Assembly: GCA_036936605.1 (NCBI GenBank) | Contig: JAUPFV010000002.1 | Span: forward strand, 163,176,813-163,240,812 | Reading direction: 5' to 3' | Source: Limnanthes douglasii subsp. nivea | Taxonomy: Eukaryota; Streptophyta; Magnoliopsida; Brassicales; Limnanthaceae | Length of the DNA stretch: 64,000 bases | Part shown: piece by piece, positions 37,704 through 48,011 of the stretch | Position numbering within the stretch: the first letter of the stretch is position 1 | How the letters are laid out: each line of letters starts with the position of its first letter | Position numbers and translations under genes: made by a program | The notes under the pieces: generated by a model | What the model was told of the DNA's origin: nothing | Databases searched by the model: none | Seen by the model: the letters and a program-made list of their open reading frames with translations, nothing else

Positions 37704-38293
37704 TTTCAACAAATGAGAAAGTGTCCCGATTGTACTCTTTTTCCCTTGTTCAAGTTTTGTCCCAATGGGTTTTCTTGACAAGGTTTTTAATGAGGTAATT
37801 GTTTCACTTCACCATTGCCCATTTGTTGAAATAAAAGCCCAAGGCTCATCTACACCAAAAGCCACGTCCTTGGAGGAGGGAAGGGTCTGATTTCCAGTTT
37901 ATATCATTAATACTTTGTATTTTCAATATTAAAGCATTTTGTTTCCAAGAAAAGGCTTAATTGTTTTAGAGGCATGCATTATGTTTCCAAGAACAGCCTT
38001 AATTGTGTTCAAGGGCTAGTTCTTTCTCCTATAAAAACTATGTACTCAAAATTCTAATGTTAGACTATCTTTGATTCTGAAAAACTTCTTAAGTTTTACT
38101 CTTCTCTTGTTGGTGTGTAATATCCACAAGAAAACCTGTTCTTCATTTGGTGCGTCATATCCAAAGGAAGATCAGTTGGAATATCAAAGGCCTTTCCACA
38201 ACCTTTGTGTGACCTATCGATCCACATCCTTTGATCCTTGAATCCTTTTGGGTTCCTGGTTGCAAAGTTATCCCTATCCCATTTCAGAGTGCC
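37445..38293 (+). repeat. 3' LTR of element E (lacks the last 21 bases)
   Basis: It begins inside pol, so the polyprotein end (to 37703) is encoded in the LTR. Compared with the 5' LTR it stops at CAGAGTGCC and lacks the final segment that ends TTTATCA. Confidence 0.92.
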
Positions 38294-38480
38294 TACATAA
38301 ACATCATACCTCTCGCATTTGTAGGTTATCTTAGGAGTTCTTCCCTATTTACCAAAAGTCATATAGGGTACAAACGATGATGAATACCGTCATTCTAACT
38401 TCCGAAAAAACCAATTCATCCAATTTGATTTTAGTAAAAAATTTATAAGTTATAAAAATATGTGTGTTATCAACCATCAT
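38294..38480 (-). pseudogene. MULE/FAR1-like transposase fragment (N-terminal side)
   Basis: The minus strand translates to GRTPKITYKCERYDVYV, the zinc-binding N-terminal part preceding the fragment at 31836. Further N-terminal sequence decays by about 38480. Confidence 0.55.
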
Positions 38481-39214
38481 AAATGGTGGTTAACTAGGTT
38501 CCCATAACATATAATCATGTTCAAAATAAAATAAAGACAATAATAAATAAATCGCATTAAATTATAGACAAACAACACCTACGTTGAACAAAATCAATGA
38601 CAGATTTACAATATGGCACGTACATATTTGCGATGAACACTATATAGTCGCATTTATTGCGTTGAAATTACACTGTGTCGCACCCATAGTGGGATGTTTC
38701 CATCCCTAGTCGCATGCTGGGTGCGATACTATTATTATTCGTCACGTTCGTCGCACGATTTTACGTTATACAGCTACGAAAGTATAAAAATTACTTCCAT
38801 TGTAATGGCTTTCTCTTTTTCCATAAAATCTTCCAACAATACCCTAGTTTTTGGCATTATTTAGTAAGTTAGAGTTTAGTTTATGCTAGATTGTTTAAAG
38901 TACAAAGGGTTAGGGTTTTTTTTTGCTGACTGATAATTTCGTAAATAGTTAGTTTAGTTACTGTATTTTCGATTTTGAATTTGAAAAAAAAAATTGTAAT
39001 TAGGATGAGAGATCTAAATAGCAATGGTTGAGATCTAGCCTGACCCTAATTTAAACTCCTTATTCTCGTTGTCTTGGTCATCTATTTGCATTGCCAAATT
39101 AATAAAGAGCTTCAAAAGATACCTACAAGGAACTATGTCGAACAAGCGTCAGCTTCCCAATAATTTACTAAAGAAATTACCTTGACTTGTGATATGTTGC
39201 AGCAGAGAAAGATA
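38481..39214. other. Intergenic, no gene seen
   Basis: AT-rich. It contains a perfect 9-bp inverted repeat, TCGCACCCA/TGGGTGCGA, at 38678-38686 and 38718-38726. It may include the end of the MULE, but no terminal repeat was identified. Confidence 0.5.
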
Positions 39215-39216
39215 TA

Positions 39217-39435
39217 CTCCCTTAGTCCCAAAATACATATCGTTTTAAGGTTATGCACGGGTTTTAAGGAAGGTCATAATTACACCTCTTTTTCATAAAA
39301 AGTAGAAAAAAAAAAAGAATCTAATTGATAGATGATTATAAATAATATTAAAATTTGCATTGGTAAATGAGAACGACATATATTGTGGGACAAAAAATAT
39401 TTTCTAGAACGACAAGTATTTTGGGACGGAGGGAG
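39217..39435. mobile_element. Stowaway-type MITE (219 bp)
   Basis: Terminal inverted repeats CTCCCTTAGTCCCAAAATAC and GTATTTTGGGACGGAGGGAG are flanked by TA on both sides (39215-39216, 39436-39437). This is the Tc1/mariner-derived Stowaway signature. There is no coding capacity. Confidence 0.93.
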
Positions 39436-39712
39436 TAATAAACAGAACCTAAAATTCTGGTAAGTATTCAAGTAAAGAGATATCTATCGAATGGAAAAAT
39501 CAATCAAGCGTAAAAGTAAAAATGAATATCGTAGTAATCTGGGGAAGTTACATATAACCTATACAACCAATCCAAAATACAGAATATCCACCCTAAAACC
39601 TAGCACAAAAACCAAAAAACAAGGTCATCACAACCGATTGACCGAAGGACAAACACTTATCAAAGCACACCCTCAGCAGTAGTAAGGTTTTGTATCCATG
39701 GCAACCGGCTGG

Positions 39713-41042
39713 TTAAGTACACTTGAATCCATGGCAGATTGATAACCAGATAACAAGTATCAAGGCAACAATGATACCAAATACAATCAATTTTATTTTC
39801 ATGTTCTGAAACCACATCTTTCTTCTCATCTTAGTTCCCTGGGTCCTAAAATCTTGTGCCTGTGTATCATTATGTAACACATCAATCATATTAATGTGGC
39901 TATATGAATTAATAATGCGGGTATACAAATTTTTCAAAGCGGGAGCAAAGAGTGGGAGCATTAAGAGAATGAAAGAAGAAGTATATATAGTATTTCCAAA
40001 TGTCTGATATACATGTTATACAGCGGTTTCAAAGTTTCCTTTGCAAAAGTAAGGTGCACTTGCCTGCGAGCGAAGGTTCTCAGTCTTGTCCACCAGCAGC
40101 TCGATCTTCTCTCCACGGTCGAGAACCTAGAAATAAGAAGATTACAATTTTTACTATATAGCAATTGTACACAACCTAATACACTAATTGACAGTGTAGA
40201 GCAATTAGATAATGACGAGAATACTAGAGGAAATGCATTGTTATGTTGGATTAAGTTTTACAATAGTGGCAGGGTCCTAACCTTTTCAATGTTTTCCATC
40301 ATAACACCTTTGACTTCAGAAACCTGAGCCTTCACTTTGGCAAGCTTGTTGATCTCTTCTGGATGATCAATGCAATACTGCATGTGTTCCTTCAATTTGG
40401 ACCTTCAGAATGGACAAATGAGTGAGGCAAAAGGAAACAATATAATAAAATCTGAAACAGGAGGTATGATGGATATGCACCCAAATTCTTTGTTCAAGCT
40501 CTTAGCTTGAGCAGTTGCAGCTTTTCCTCCACCATATCTCTTGTTGAAGTCGTCCTTAACTCGTTCCAGAAAGGCAATTGGAACTTGTCTACCAGCAGAG
40601 TCGACGGCGACCACACAGTAGGCTGTAGAAGCAGATAGGAAAGTTAACAGTTAATGAGTGAATTGGGTTGATAACTAAAAAAGTACAAAAAAAACTGATA
40701 ACATGACCAAGAAAGGCAACAATAAAAAATAAAAGTATTCACATGGCACCGATTGTGAAATAGTAATACCGAAGAAATCGATCCTTGGAATTAAAAATCT
40801 GTCTCTTGAAAATGGTTTTTTTTAATCAATAATCTTTTAAGATTCTGCAATCCCTTAGGTTGCAATGAATGCCTAAACAAACCTGGTTCATTCAGATATT
40901 ATCCAAGGATTAACATAACATGGTATTAAACAACAAAAAGAACGCCTTCGCCCTAAAATTCGTAATTTGAGTGATGCGTAGATCTAAGAAGTAAAATCCT
41001 TCCAACCGCAAATCATATAAAATGAAGGATCGGAAATGAAAG

Positions 41043-41086
<44 letters not shown>

Positions 41087-41310
41087 TAGATCTATGAGTA
41101 AAGGAAAAAGATGAACATACTGAAACCGTTTTCGACAAGGTAATTGAAGGTATGGGCGTCGCAGTTATAGGTGAACTTGTTGTTGGAAGCAGGGAGCTTT
41201 TGAAGGCATTGAGAGGCGACGGTGGTGAAATTGCCGGTGAACTCGGTGTATTCAGCGAGGATGACGGTGCCTCGAGCGACAAAGCTGTAGATCAACGATT
41301 GTTGCCCCAT
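39713..41310 (-). CDS. VAMP72: VAMP72-family R-SNARE (VAMP721/722/726-like), five coding exons
   Basis: Coding exons, in order: 41310-41121, 40622-40481, 40402-40282, 40126-40064, 39859-39713; 220 codons with intact frame. It encodes a vesicle-associated membrane protein that pairs with Qa/Qb/Qc SNAREs for secretory and endosomal fusion at the plasma membrane. The longin domain covers about residues 1-115 (starts [18 protein letters not shown]; contains [13 protein letters not shown]). The R-SNARE coiled coil is at about 125-187 with zero-layer Arg near 155 ([15 protein letters not shown]). A C-terminal anchor [18 protein letters not shown] ends with SICHGFKCT. Introns 1-3 are GT-AG. Intron 4 begins GCAAGT, so it is a GC-AG intron. 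Length matches plant VAMP72 (about 220). Intron 1 contains a (TA)n tract. Confidence 0.95.
40062..40063 (-). other. Non-canonical GC donor of VAMP72 intron 4
   Basis: The exon ends CGCTCGCAG and the intron begins GCAAGTGCACC. The acceptor ACACAG precedes GCACAAGAT at 39859. Joining at these points keeps the conserved LRSQAQDF reading. A GC with otherwise perfect consensus (AG|GCAAGT) is the known minor U2 form. Confidence 0.85.
41045..41079. repeat. (TA)n microsatellite in VAMP72 intron 1
   Basis: About 17 AT units followed by a short CA run. It causes a meaningless YIYIYI frame on the minus strand. Confidence 0.9.
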
Positions 41311-41786
41311 TAATATGATCCGATCTACAGATTATGATCTATCTACCACAAGACAAAGACAAAGAGGATTTGCGCAGAGAGAGAGAGAGAAAGAGAGATC
41401 GGAGAAACAAAAACTATAACGCTGGATTTGCGCAGAACGAGAGAGAGAAAGTAAATTTTACTTAATATAATTTTTAATTAGTAGTCGCATTGGCTTAAAA
41501 ATTTGTGAGGATGGTTGTTGGTTTTCCCAATAGTATAAATAAATGATTAATAGATGTATGTTTCTTAAACAAACGCTCTAAGCATATACCCTCTTTCCTC
41601 TTCTAAATGATATCAACGAACACCTTACGGGAATGTCTCCCGTTCTACCCATTTTAATTTCTACCATCAAATTTAAATAAAAAATATATTTTATAATATA
41701 TAAAAAGACATGCAACATCAAATTTGTCCACTACTAATATTTATTTATTTATTTATTAAATTAAAAATACTGATAATTATTTTTAA
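41311..41786 (-). promoter_or_regulatory. VAMP72 leader and upstream region
   Basis: The minus strand upstream of the ATG is CT-rich. A segment GGATTTGCGCAGA plus GAGAGAGAGAAAG occurs twice, at 41366 and 41424, 58 bases apart, consistent with a duplicated leader or start region. A CT-rich initiator is common in plant housekeeping promoters. No clear TATA box was identified. Confidence 0.45.
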
Positions 41787-42004
41787 GGAAACTATCCATA
41801 AATACCTAGTCAACTATTAAATACCAAAATGATACCCATTTTTAGACTAGTTTCATAAAATACCTAAAGTCATATTTTGGACAAAAATATCCTCTAGGGT
41901 ATAAAAGGGGTCTTTTGGTTGAAACCCACTTTTTTCACCTTCTAATCTTACTTTTGGGTTCAAATTCCCTCCACTTTCACATTTAGAAATTTGAGGAGAG
42001 AGAA

Positions 42005-43600
42005 ACACGAAAAACGAGAGAGAACCCAAAAGCCAAGTCTGAACCGAAACGAAACTTCTACAACTCAACCGTCTTCGTTAACCGTTCCGGCCACCGCAAC
42101 TGTTGAGCCGATACCGAACGTTCCGGCCACCGTAACTACATCGACAGTCCACTGTAACTCTGCCTCCTTCTCCGTCGAACAGGTATGTTTTTGTCGCTTC
42201 TTCCTTACTCTCTGTGTTTGTGAATGTAAGTAACCAGCGAGCATTAAGGTAGATTGTATAGAATCGCCGGAGTCGTAACTGTTGATGCAGTTAGGTATTG
42301 AACACTTCTCCTTTCTCCGGCGAGATTCTGTCGTTTCGTTTAACATATGGATTTATTGTTAATCGTTGGTATTGAAATCTAGTTGTAGTACGTAGTGTTC
42401 GTCGACCGTAAGTAGTTAGACATGGCTCGATGCACTTGTGAGTTGTTATTAGCGTCGATAGTGCAGTCCGACAACATCGACGGTAACTGGTTAGAGGCTG
42501 TGTTGCCTGAAATCGCAATGTGTAAGCATCATCTAGCAACGTACATAGTTGAGGTCGTTTTCTATGATTATGCATATATGTTGTACTGGTCTAACAATGT
42601 GGACTGTATTTTTTGCCGTATCTAGCAATGTCTGCAACTGGTTTACTGTCAACAATGCACGTCTAGCAATGTAATATTCACGGATCTAGCAATGGCTATA
42701 TGTCAAATGTATCAGACTTATACACACGTATGTAGTGATGTCTATGTGTCGTATCTATCATACTTATACTAACTTATCTAGCAATGTCAATGTTTCAAAT
42801 CTATCAGACTCTTACTTAAGAATCTAGGAACTAAAAAGTTCTGTATTTACCAATGTACGAATTTGTATCTATCCGACTTAAAGTCAAGTAGCTATCAATG
42901 TCCATATGTTGTACCTAGCAACTAAAAAGTGTTGCACGAGAGCGAACCCAAAAGACGATTTTGAACCGAAACGCCTACGACTCAACTATCGACCATAACC
43001 GTTCCGGCCACCGTAATTGTCGAGCCGATTCCGATCATTCCATCTACTCGGCCTTTGTCGACCATCTACTGCCTCCTACTCCGTCGAACACCATCGAACA
43101 GGTAAGTTGTCACCGTCAGGCGTACTGTCTGTCTGTGAGCATTAGGCCAGAATGTATAAGCGTCGCCGGAGTACTGACTGTCGATACAGTTATGTATTGA
43201 ACAGTTCTCCTTTCTCCGGCGAGATTTTCTCCTTTCGTTTACAGTACGGAGTTAGTGTTAGTCGATGGTGTTGAAATGTAGTTGTAGTACGTAGTGTTAA
43301 TCCACCGGTAGTTAGACATGGGTCGATGTTAGTTGTTATTAGTGTCGATAGTGCCGTCCGACGGCATCGACAACAACTCGTTAGAATCTGTCCTGCTTGA
43401 AATCGCGATGTGTAGCATCGTCTAGCAACGTACAGAGTTGAGGTTGTTCTTTGTTAGTATGCATAGATGTTTTACTGTTCTAGCAATGTGGACTGTAGTT
43501 TTGGCCGTATCTAGCAGTGTCTGGGACTAGTTTATTGTAAGCACTGCACGTTTGGCAATGTAGTAGATGAATTTGGTCACATCTAGCAATGTAGCAATGC
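42005..43600. repeat. Two diverged direct copies, about 680 bp each
   Basis: 42005-42700 and 42935-43600 share CGTTCCGGCCACCGTAA, CTCCGTCGAACAGGTA, TCTCCTTTCTCCGGCGAGATT and CTAGCAACGTAC in order, offset by about 925 bases. Each has a CAG|GTATG or CAG|GTAAG donor-like site, so a leader/first-exon unit seems to have been duplicated. Confidence 0.75.
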
Positions 43601-45020
43601 AATAGTTAGACGTTGTTGTGGAGTAAGTTGGACCAGTGCTGTCTTCAAGTGTTAATGTATATGCTGGCTGCTTAGTTTTATTGTTTTATTGTTTTAGTTA
43701 CTATGGGATTGGTATTGTTATTACTAACTAGTTTGAAATGGGAATGTTTGCAGGCAAACATGACTAAAACATGAGTATTCTAGAGGTTAGGGTTGGTAAG
43801 CATAATCAACCTACTAAGACGGGATATAATTACATCCGAACACAAAGAGGCTGCTAGAGGAACACCGTTTTATACCTTCTTGAAAATATCGTTCGACGTA
43901 AGGAACGAGGTTCTGAAGCTGAAAAGGTTCCACTACTTGATCGAGGCGATTTTTAGTTTTTACGATGTGAGATGGAAGTCTTTCCAGATAGGACGTAAGC
44001 ATGTAAGGCTGACGACGAAAGATCCTCCTTTTGTTGTATGAATAAATTTCACATCACTGTTACATTCTTCAATGTTGTATCTAGTATTTTCTATGTTTCG
44101 TATCTATCAGAGTAATATTCAAGTATCTCGCAATGTTTGTATTCGTATCTATCAGACGTTCACCTTAGTGTTAATCCACTGCAAGTACTAGTATTTTCTA
44201 TATTTCGTATCAATCAGAGTAATATTCAAGTATATCGCAACGTCTACATTTGTATCTATCAGACGTTTACTCAAGTATCTATCAGAATTTTATTCACGTA
44301 TATAACAATGCCTATATATTTAGTATTTGTGTAGTTTTATCTTAAAATATTTGGTTAAGATTTGAATACTACAAGTTAACATTGATAGTAAGCAGTTGAG
44401 TGAAGCAGTCGTAATGGCAGTTTGGATTCACAATCGGAATTTAGTTATAACTAATCTATCAAAACTAAGTAAACCTTAAAATCGCAGACAAAACTTGTTG
44501 TATCTAGCAATGTTGGATATGGCTGATAGGAACTTCCAGTAACTGGAATGTAAATCAAACTTAATGCCTCAAATAAATCAATGCCAATCCCAACCACAAC
44601 ACAACATATCTAGTAATATCGATGTCATATATCTATCTTCAATCTACCAGGCTATAGTAGTCGTGAATCGGAGCCTCTAGTAAATTCTAAGATGAAACAA
44701 TAAAGGGAGAATCTAAAGTACCTACCAAACTAAATATAACTAAGCTATCAGATGGATGTGAACCTTAAAATCGCATATATAAATTACTGTATCTATCAGA
44801 CCTATACTCCAGGATCTATCAATGTTATATATCGTGTATATCAGACTATTGTTCACGTATCTAGCAATGTCAATATATCGTATTTATCATATTTATAATC
44901 AAGTATCTATTAATGCAGGTGTTCCGTATCTATCAGACAATAATTCACATATCTAGCAATGTCTTGCAAATAGATAACGAGTATCTAGCGTTGTAATCTC
45001 AGCGTATCTATAAATTTAGA
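42530..45020. repeat. Degenerate short-repeat field (about 46-bp unit)
   Basis: Motifs TATCTAGCAATGT and TATCTATCAGACTTATAC alternate dozens of times with variable spacing, for example at 44140-44300 and 44790-44960. The repeats are diverged and interspersed rather than a clean array. Coding pieces interrupt the field. Confidence 0.7.
43793..44041 (+). pseudogene. DUF1985-like fragment in the MULE
   Basis: The 82-residue frame includes EHKEAARGTPFYTFLKI, LHYLIEAIF-type residues and a final KHVRLTTKDPPFVV. This is like the start of DUF1985 domains, which plant MULEs often carry together with Ulp1-type proteases. Only the first part is present. No protease motif is seen nearby. The family call is from memory. 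Confidence 0.4.
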
Positions 45021-45137
45021 CATTAATAACGATAAGAATCATCCAATCAAACAGACATGGTACATATCAATGTTAACAGTATCCAAAAATATAAGTCGAA
45101 AGATAAGGAGTACTTATCTATGAAAATCAAAATGTTA

Positions 45138-45402
45138 CTAAAAAATCGGGAACACAAGTTCAGAATGGAGCATCATATGACCTCTTATTATGCCCTGATT
45201 TGAAACAGCGACCACAACGGGACTGGCTGGTGGTAACCTCTCCTCTTGATGGAATACGCTTTTTCCTCGGCCGCCCAGCTCGTCTTTTAACGGTCGGAGG
45301 ATTAACCACTGGCTCTCCATCATCATTACCGGTACTAGATTCACCGAACTCTGTTATAGCCCGTATGTTTTGGTTAGTTTGTTGTAGGGCATCGTACAAC
45401 AA
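45138..45402 (-). pseudogene. MuDR-type transposase C-terminal zinc knuckle
   Basis: The frame reads VKRRAGRPRKKRIPSRGEV followed by SRCGRCFKSGHNKRS, a GRPRKKR basic stretch plus a zinc knuckle (the last Cys is changed to Ser). This ending is characteristic of plant MuDR transposases. The catalytic region is missing. Confidence 0.65.
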
Positions 45403-45904
45403 CTGAATGTGCTACAGAGCTACTACATCTAGCAATCTATCATAACTACAATCGCAGTGTATGCAAACTAATCTATCAATCATTGCATCAAAGTTGCAAT
45501 GTCGATACTCACATACATGCACAAATCGCAAGACCATATGCCAGTCCTAGGTAGAATCGCAATGACAAACAAAACGCAGCCACAATCAATAACTATACCA
45601 ATCTAGCAATAACAACATATAAATCTACCCATAAATCGCAACCTGTACCATACACGTACAAAACAACAATCGCAACCTATAACACAGAGCTTGAAAACTG
45701 CAATTTCTAACCGGAATGTAATCGGAGCCGGTATCGATGCTTTGATTCGAACAAAAACAGAAACTAAACGATTTACTGCCATTAACATACATTAGCTACA
45801 CCAGTGATTCTATTGTTAAGGTCGAAAATGGAAAAAGACGAATGCAGTTGCAAATGAAACACGATACTGACCTTTAGTTCTAACGTCGGAATCGCTTCAA
45901 CGAT

Positions 45905-46138
45905 GAGGTTGACGGTAACGTAGTCGTGCACCGGTCGAGCTACAAGATTGAGTCGACGGAAAATGATAGACGGAGGTTGTTCAGTGGTCTGAGCTGGAAA
46001 GATACGCCTGAAATTGCAGAGTTCGTCGAACTAGAACGTCGCCTGTTTCGGATACAATTCACCGGCGCCGTCGACGGTAACCTAGTGGTGCACCGGACCA
46101 GCTACGAGCTTCAGTCGACAAAGAATGACAAGATGTAG
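45905..46138 (+). other. Small frame with an internal duplication
   Basis: VHRSSYKIESTENDRR near 45922 and VHRTSYELQSTKNDKM near 46083 are duplicated segments about 160 bases apart, both preceded by GACGGTAAC. No family recognised. Probably captured or duplicated sequence within the MULE. Confidence 0.4.
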
Positions 46139-46597
46139 GTAGTTAGTTTGCCGGTTGAGTCGATCGTTTTGGTGACCGGTCGTCGGAACGTTGTTTGCGG
46201 TGGTTAGATACGTCGTCGGTGGTTAGTTATGTAGCGCTGGTGGTTAGTTAGGCTCGCCGGAAAAAGTGTGTTCACGACAAGGAATTTGGAAACGAACAGA
46301 CGTTCTTGAAAAATGGGTTCTTTGTTAGGTTAAGAGAGAGGAGAGAGAGAGAGTCTAATAAATTCAAAATTTAAAATTCAAAATTCAAAACTAAAGATAA
46401 GGTACTGTAGCTAAAATGGTCCCTTTTCCACAAATCAACCCTTATATACTAGGTTGAGGGTAATTATGGTATTAAAATTAAATTAGGTATTAAAAGTGGA
46501 TATGTTTATTGAGGTGGGTATTAAGTGAGCATTAACCCATTTTTGGGTACTAGATAGTAATAGGTTTGGCCAAAAGGTACTTAGTGTGTCATTTCCC

Positions 46598-46958
46598 ATT
46601 AGTTAATAGTTTCGTTTAAAAATATGTATACATGCTAATAGGATCATGTTTCATGACATAACACGATAATGCGTGATAGTCGTGTTATCTCGTGATATAG
46701 GTCGGATAATCTATTATGACAAACCTTATATTAATTAATTCGAATTTCAATAATGAAGATAAGTATATAATAAACAAAATATTTGTAATATTTTTTTAAC
46801 TATATTAAAATATTATAAATAGTTTATTTAATATTCCAAAAAAACTATTTATAATATCTAACTATTAGATATTTAATTTTATTTGGATATATAAACACTA
46901 TATTTTTTAATTATTTTTTATACATTTATAAAAAAAATTGTATGCGTTAATTGATTCG
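46598..46958. other. AT-rich flank of the L1 insertion
   Basis: No gene is seen. 46745-46920 resembles 62982-63100 (AATTTCAATAAT, TTTTATTT, AAACACTATA in order), so the L1 landed at the start of a second copy of a local repeat. Confidence 0.6.
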
Positions 46959-46969
46959 AATTTCAATAA
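46959..46969 (+). repeat. Left target-site duplication of the L1
   Basis: AATTTCAATAA is identical to 62982-62992 beyond the LINE 3' end. Confidence 0.75.
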
Positions 46970-47278
46970 GAAAAATATTGAAAGTTGATTGGTTTTCTTG
47001 ATCTTTAAGAAAGCTCAAATAATCAATATGGATCTTTCATTTCTTCTTCCTACCTCTATTGCTCTTCCTCGTACATGATTTCTCTTCAATTCCTCAAGCC
47101 TGATTCTGTATCTCTAGGATTGTGTTGCTCTTTCTCTAGTTGATCTTGCTCTTCTCCTAATTGTATCTACTTTTCATGGAGGTTTTCAACAACATCGTTT
47201 TTAAGGATGAAGATTTTCCAGATCTTCAATCAACACACAACTCTCTGAAAATCAGAAAATCAAACCTCAAATAAACAA

Positions 47279-47648
47279 TGGTTTGGTTTATTTTGGGCTA
47301 AGGGTAGTTTAGTAAAGTGTTTTGTGAAGTTTCAAAGTATTAAGTGTTTGGTGTAGAATGTAATGAGATAATTGAGCAACTTGGTTGTGTTAAATGTTCA
47401 TTACCCTCATTAATGAAAGTAGTTGAGGTATTTATACTCTTAATTAAGGACCCATGGGCTTACGAGTCGAATTATGAAATCGGGTCAAGTTTAAGGACCC
47501 ATTAATATTTTAAGTAGATTAACAAATAGCTTAGTCAAAAGATGTTTTACTTTTTTTCCTCTCTGGATTATTTAGTGGCATGTCATTGTCCAAATTACCC
47601 CTGCCCGGATTAAGTAGTGAGATGTGTCTGAATATTCCGAACTCATCA
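47279..47648 (-). repeat. 3' LTR of element D (370 bp)
   Basis: On the plus strand it starts TGGTTTGGTTTATTTTGGG and ends AACTCATCA, with a pyrimidine run (GTTGCCCATTTTTTAGG) adjoining as the polypurine tract of the minus strand. TATTTATACTC near 47450 may be its TATA region. Confidence 0.85.
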
Positions 47649-47914
47649 GTTGCCCATTTTTTAGGCCTTGTCAAAAAACTTTGGTAGGATTAAAAGAAAT
47701 CCACTAAACCAGTAATTCTAAGAGTTTTCTTCTTGGATTATGGGACACGTGTCAATATATGGTTTGCCCTACCAGCCGTTATTCTTTCTAGATCGGCGCA
47801 CTCACTAAGTCTAGAAAGTTACCTAGCCATTTAATCCTTCACACGTTTGCGCAGCCTTTAATCATTGCGAAACCCTCTTCAACTTCTCCTAGGTAATAGT
47901 TACTTTTTTACTGT

Positions 47915-47921
47915 TATATAA
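47915..47921 (+). promoter_or_regulatory. TATA box for the antisense gene of element D
   Basis: CTGTTATATAAATTCTC lies about 90 bases upstream of a possible first ATG (48012). Confidence 0.6.
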
Positions 47922-48011
47922 ATTCTCTTTCACTATTTCATTGTCTTCATTACTCAAAGCTTTTCTAGAGAGAGTTTCATTCTTATCTTCAACTTGTTCT
48001 TGAGGATTTTT

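Larger units (their letters stand above)
31837..38293 (+). mobile_element. CRM-like chromovirus E, nearly intact
   Basis: LTRs at 31837-32704 and 37445-38293, PBS at 32707 and one gag-pol running into the 3' LTR. The LTR ends are TGAT...ATCA. By hand the LTRs differ at about 20 of 850 sites plus small indels. It sits inside a MULE transposase remnant. The last 21 bases of the 3' LTR are absent, and flanking 21-base segments (31816-31836, 38294-38314) are copies with two mismatches. The coding region overlapping the 3' LTR and the GPF module without a clear chromodomain fit the CRM clade; Galadriel is an alternative. Confidence 0.9.
41787..46597. mobile_element. Mutator-like (MULE) element, non-autonomous
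   Basis: Ends GGAAACTATCC (left) and, reading inward, GGGAAATGACACAC (right) begin long, loosely matching inverted regions with ATACC/TACC motifs and inward TATA-like boxes (GGTATAAAAGGGG at about 41898; AGTATATAAGGG at about 46445, minus strand). Inside are a MuDR-type transposase C-terminus (minus strand), a DUF1985-like piece, a large direct duplication and a degenerate repeat field. Flanking 11-mers ATTATTTTTAA and ATTAGTTAATA match at 7 of 11 positions, so the borders are tentative. Confidence 0.6.

Noticed and set aside
41013..41282. 89-residue minus-strand frame ending in YIYIYI
   Set aside because: It overlaps VAMP72 exon 1 in another frame and runs into the intron TA repeat.
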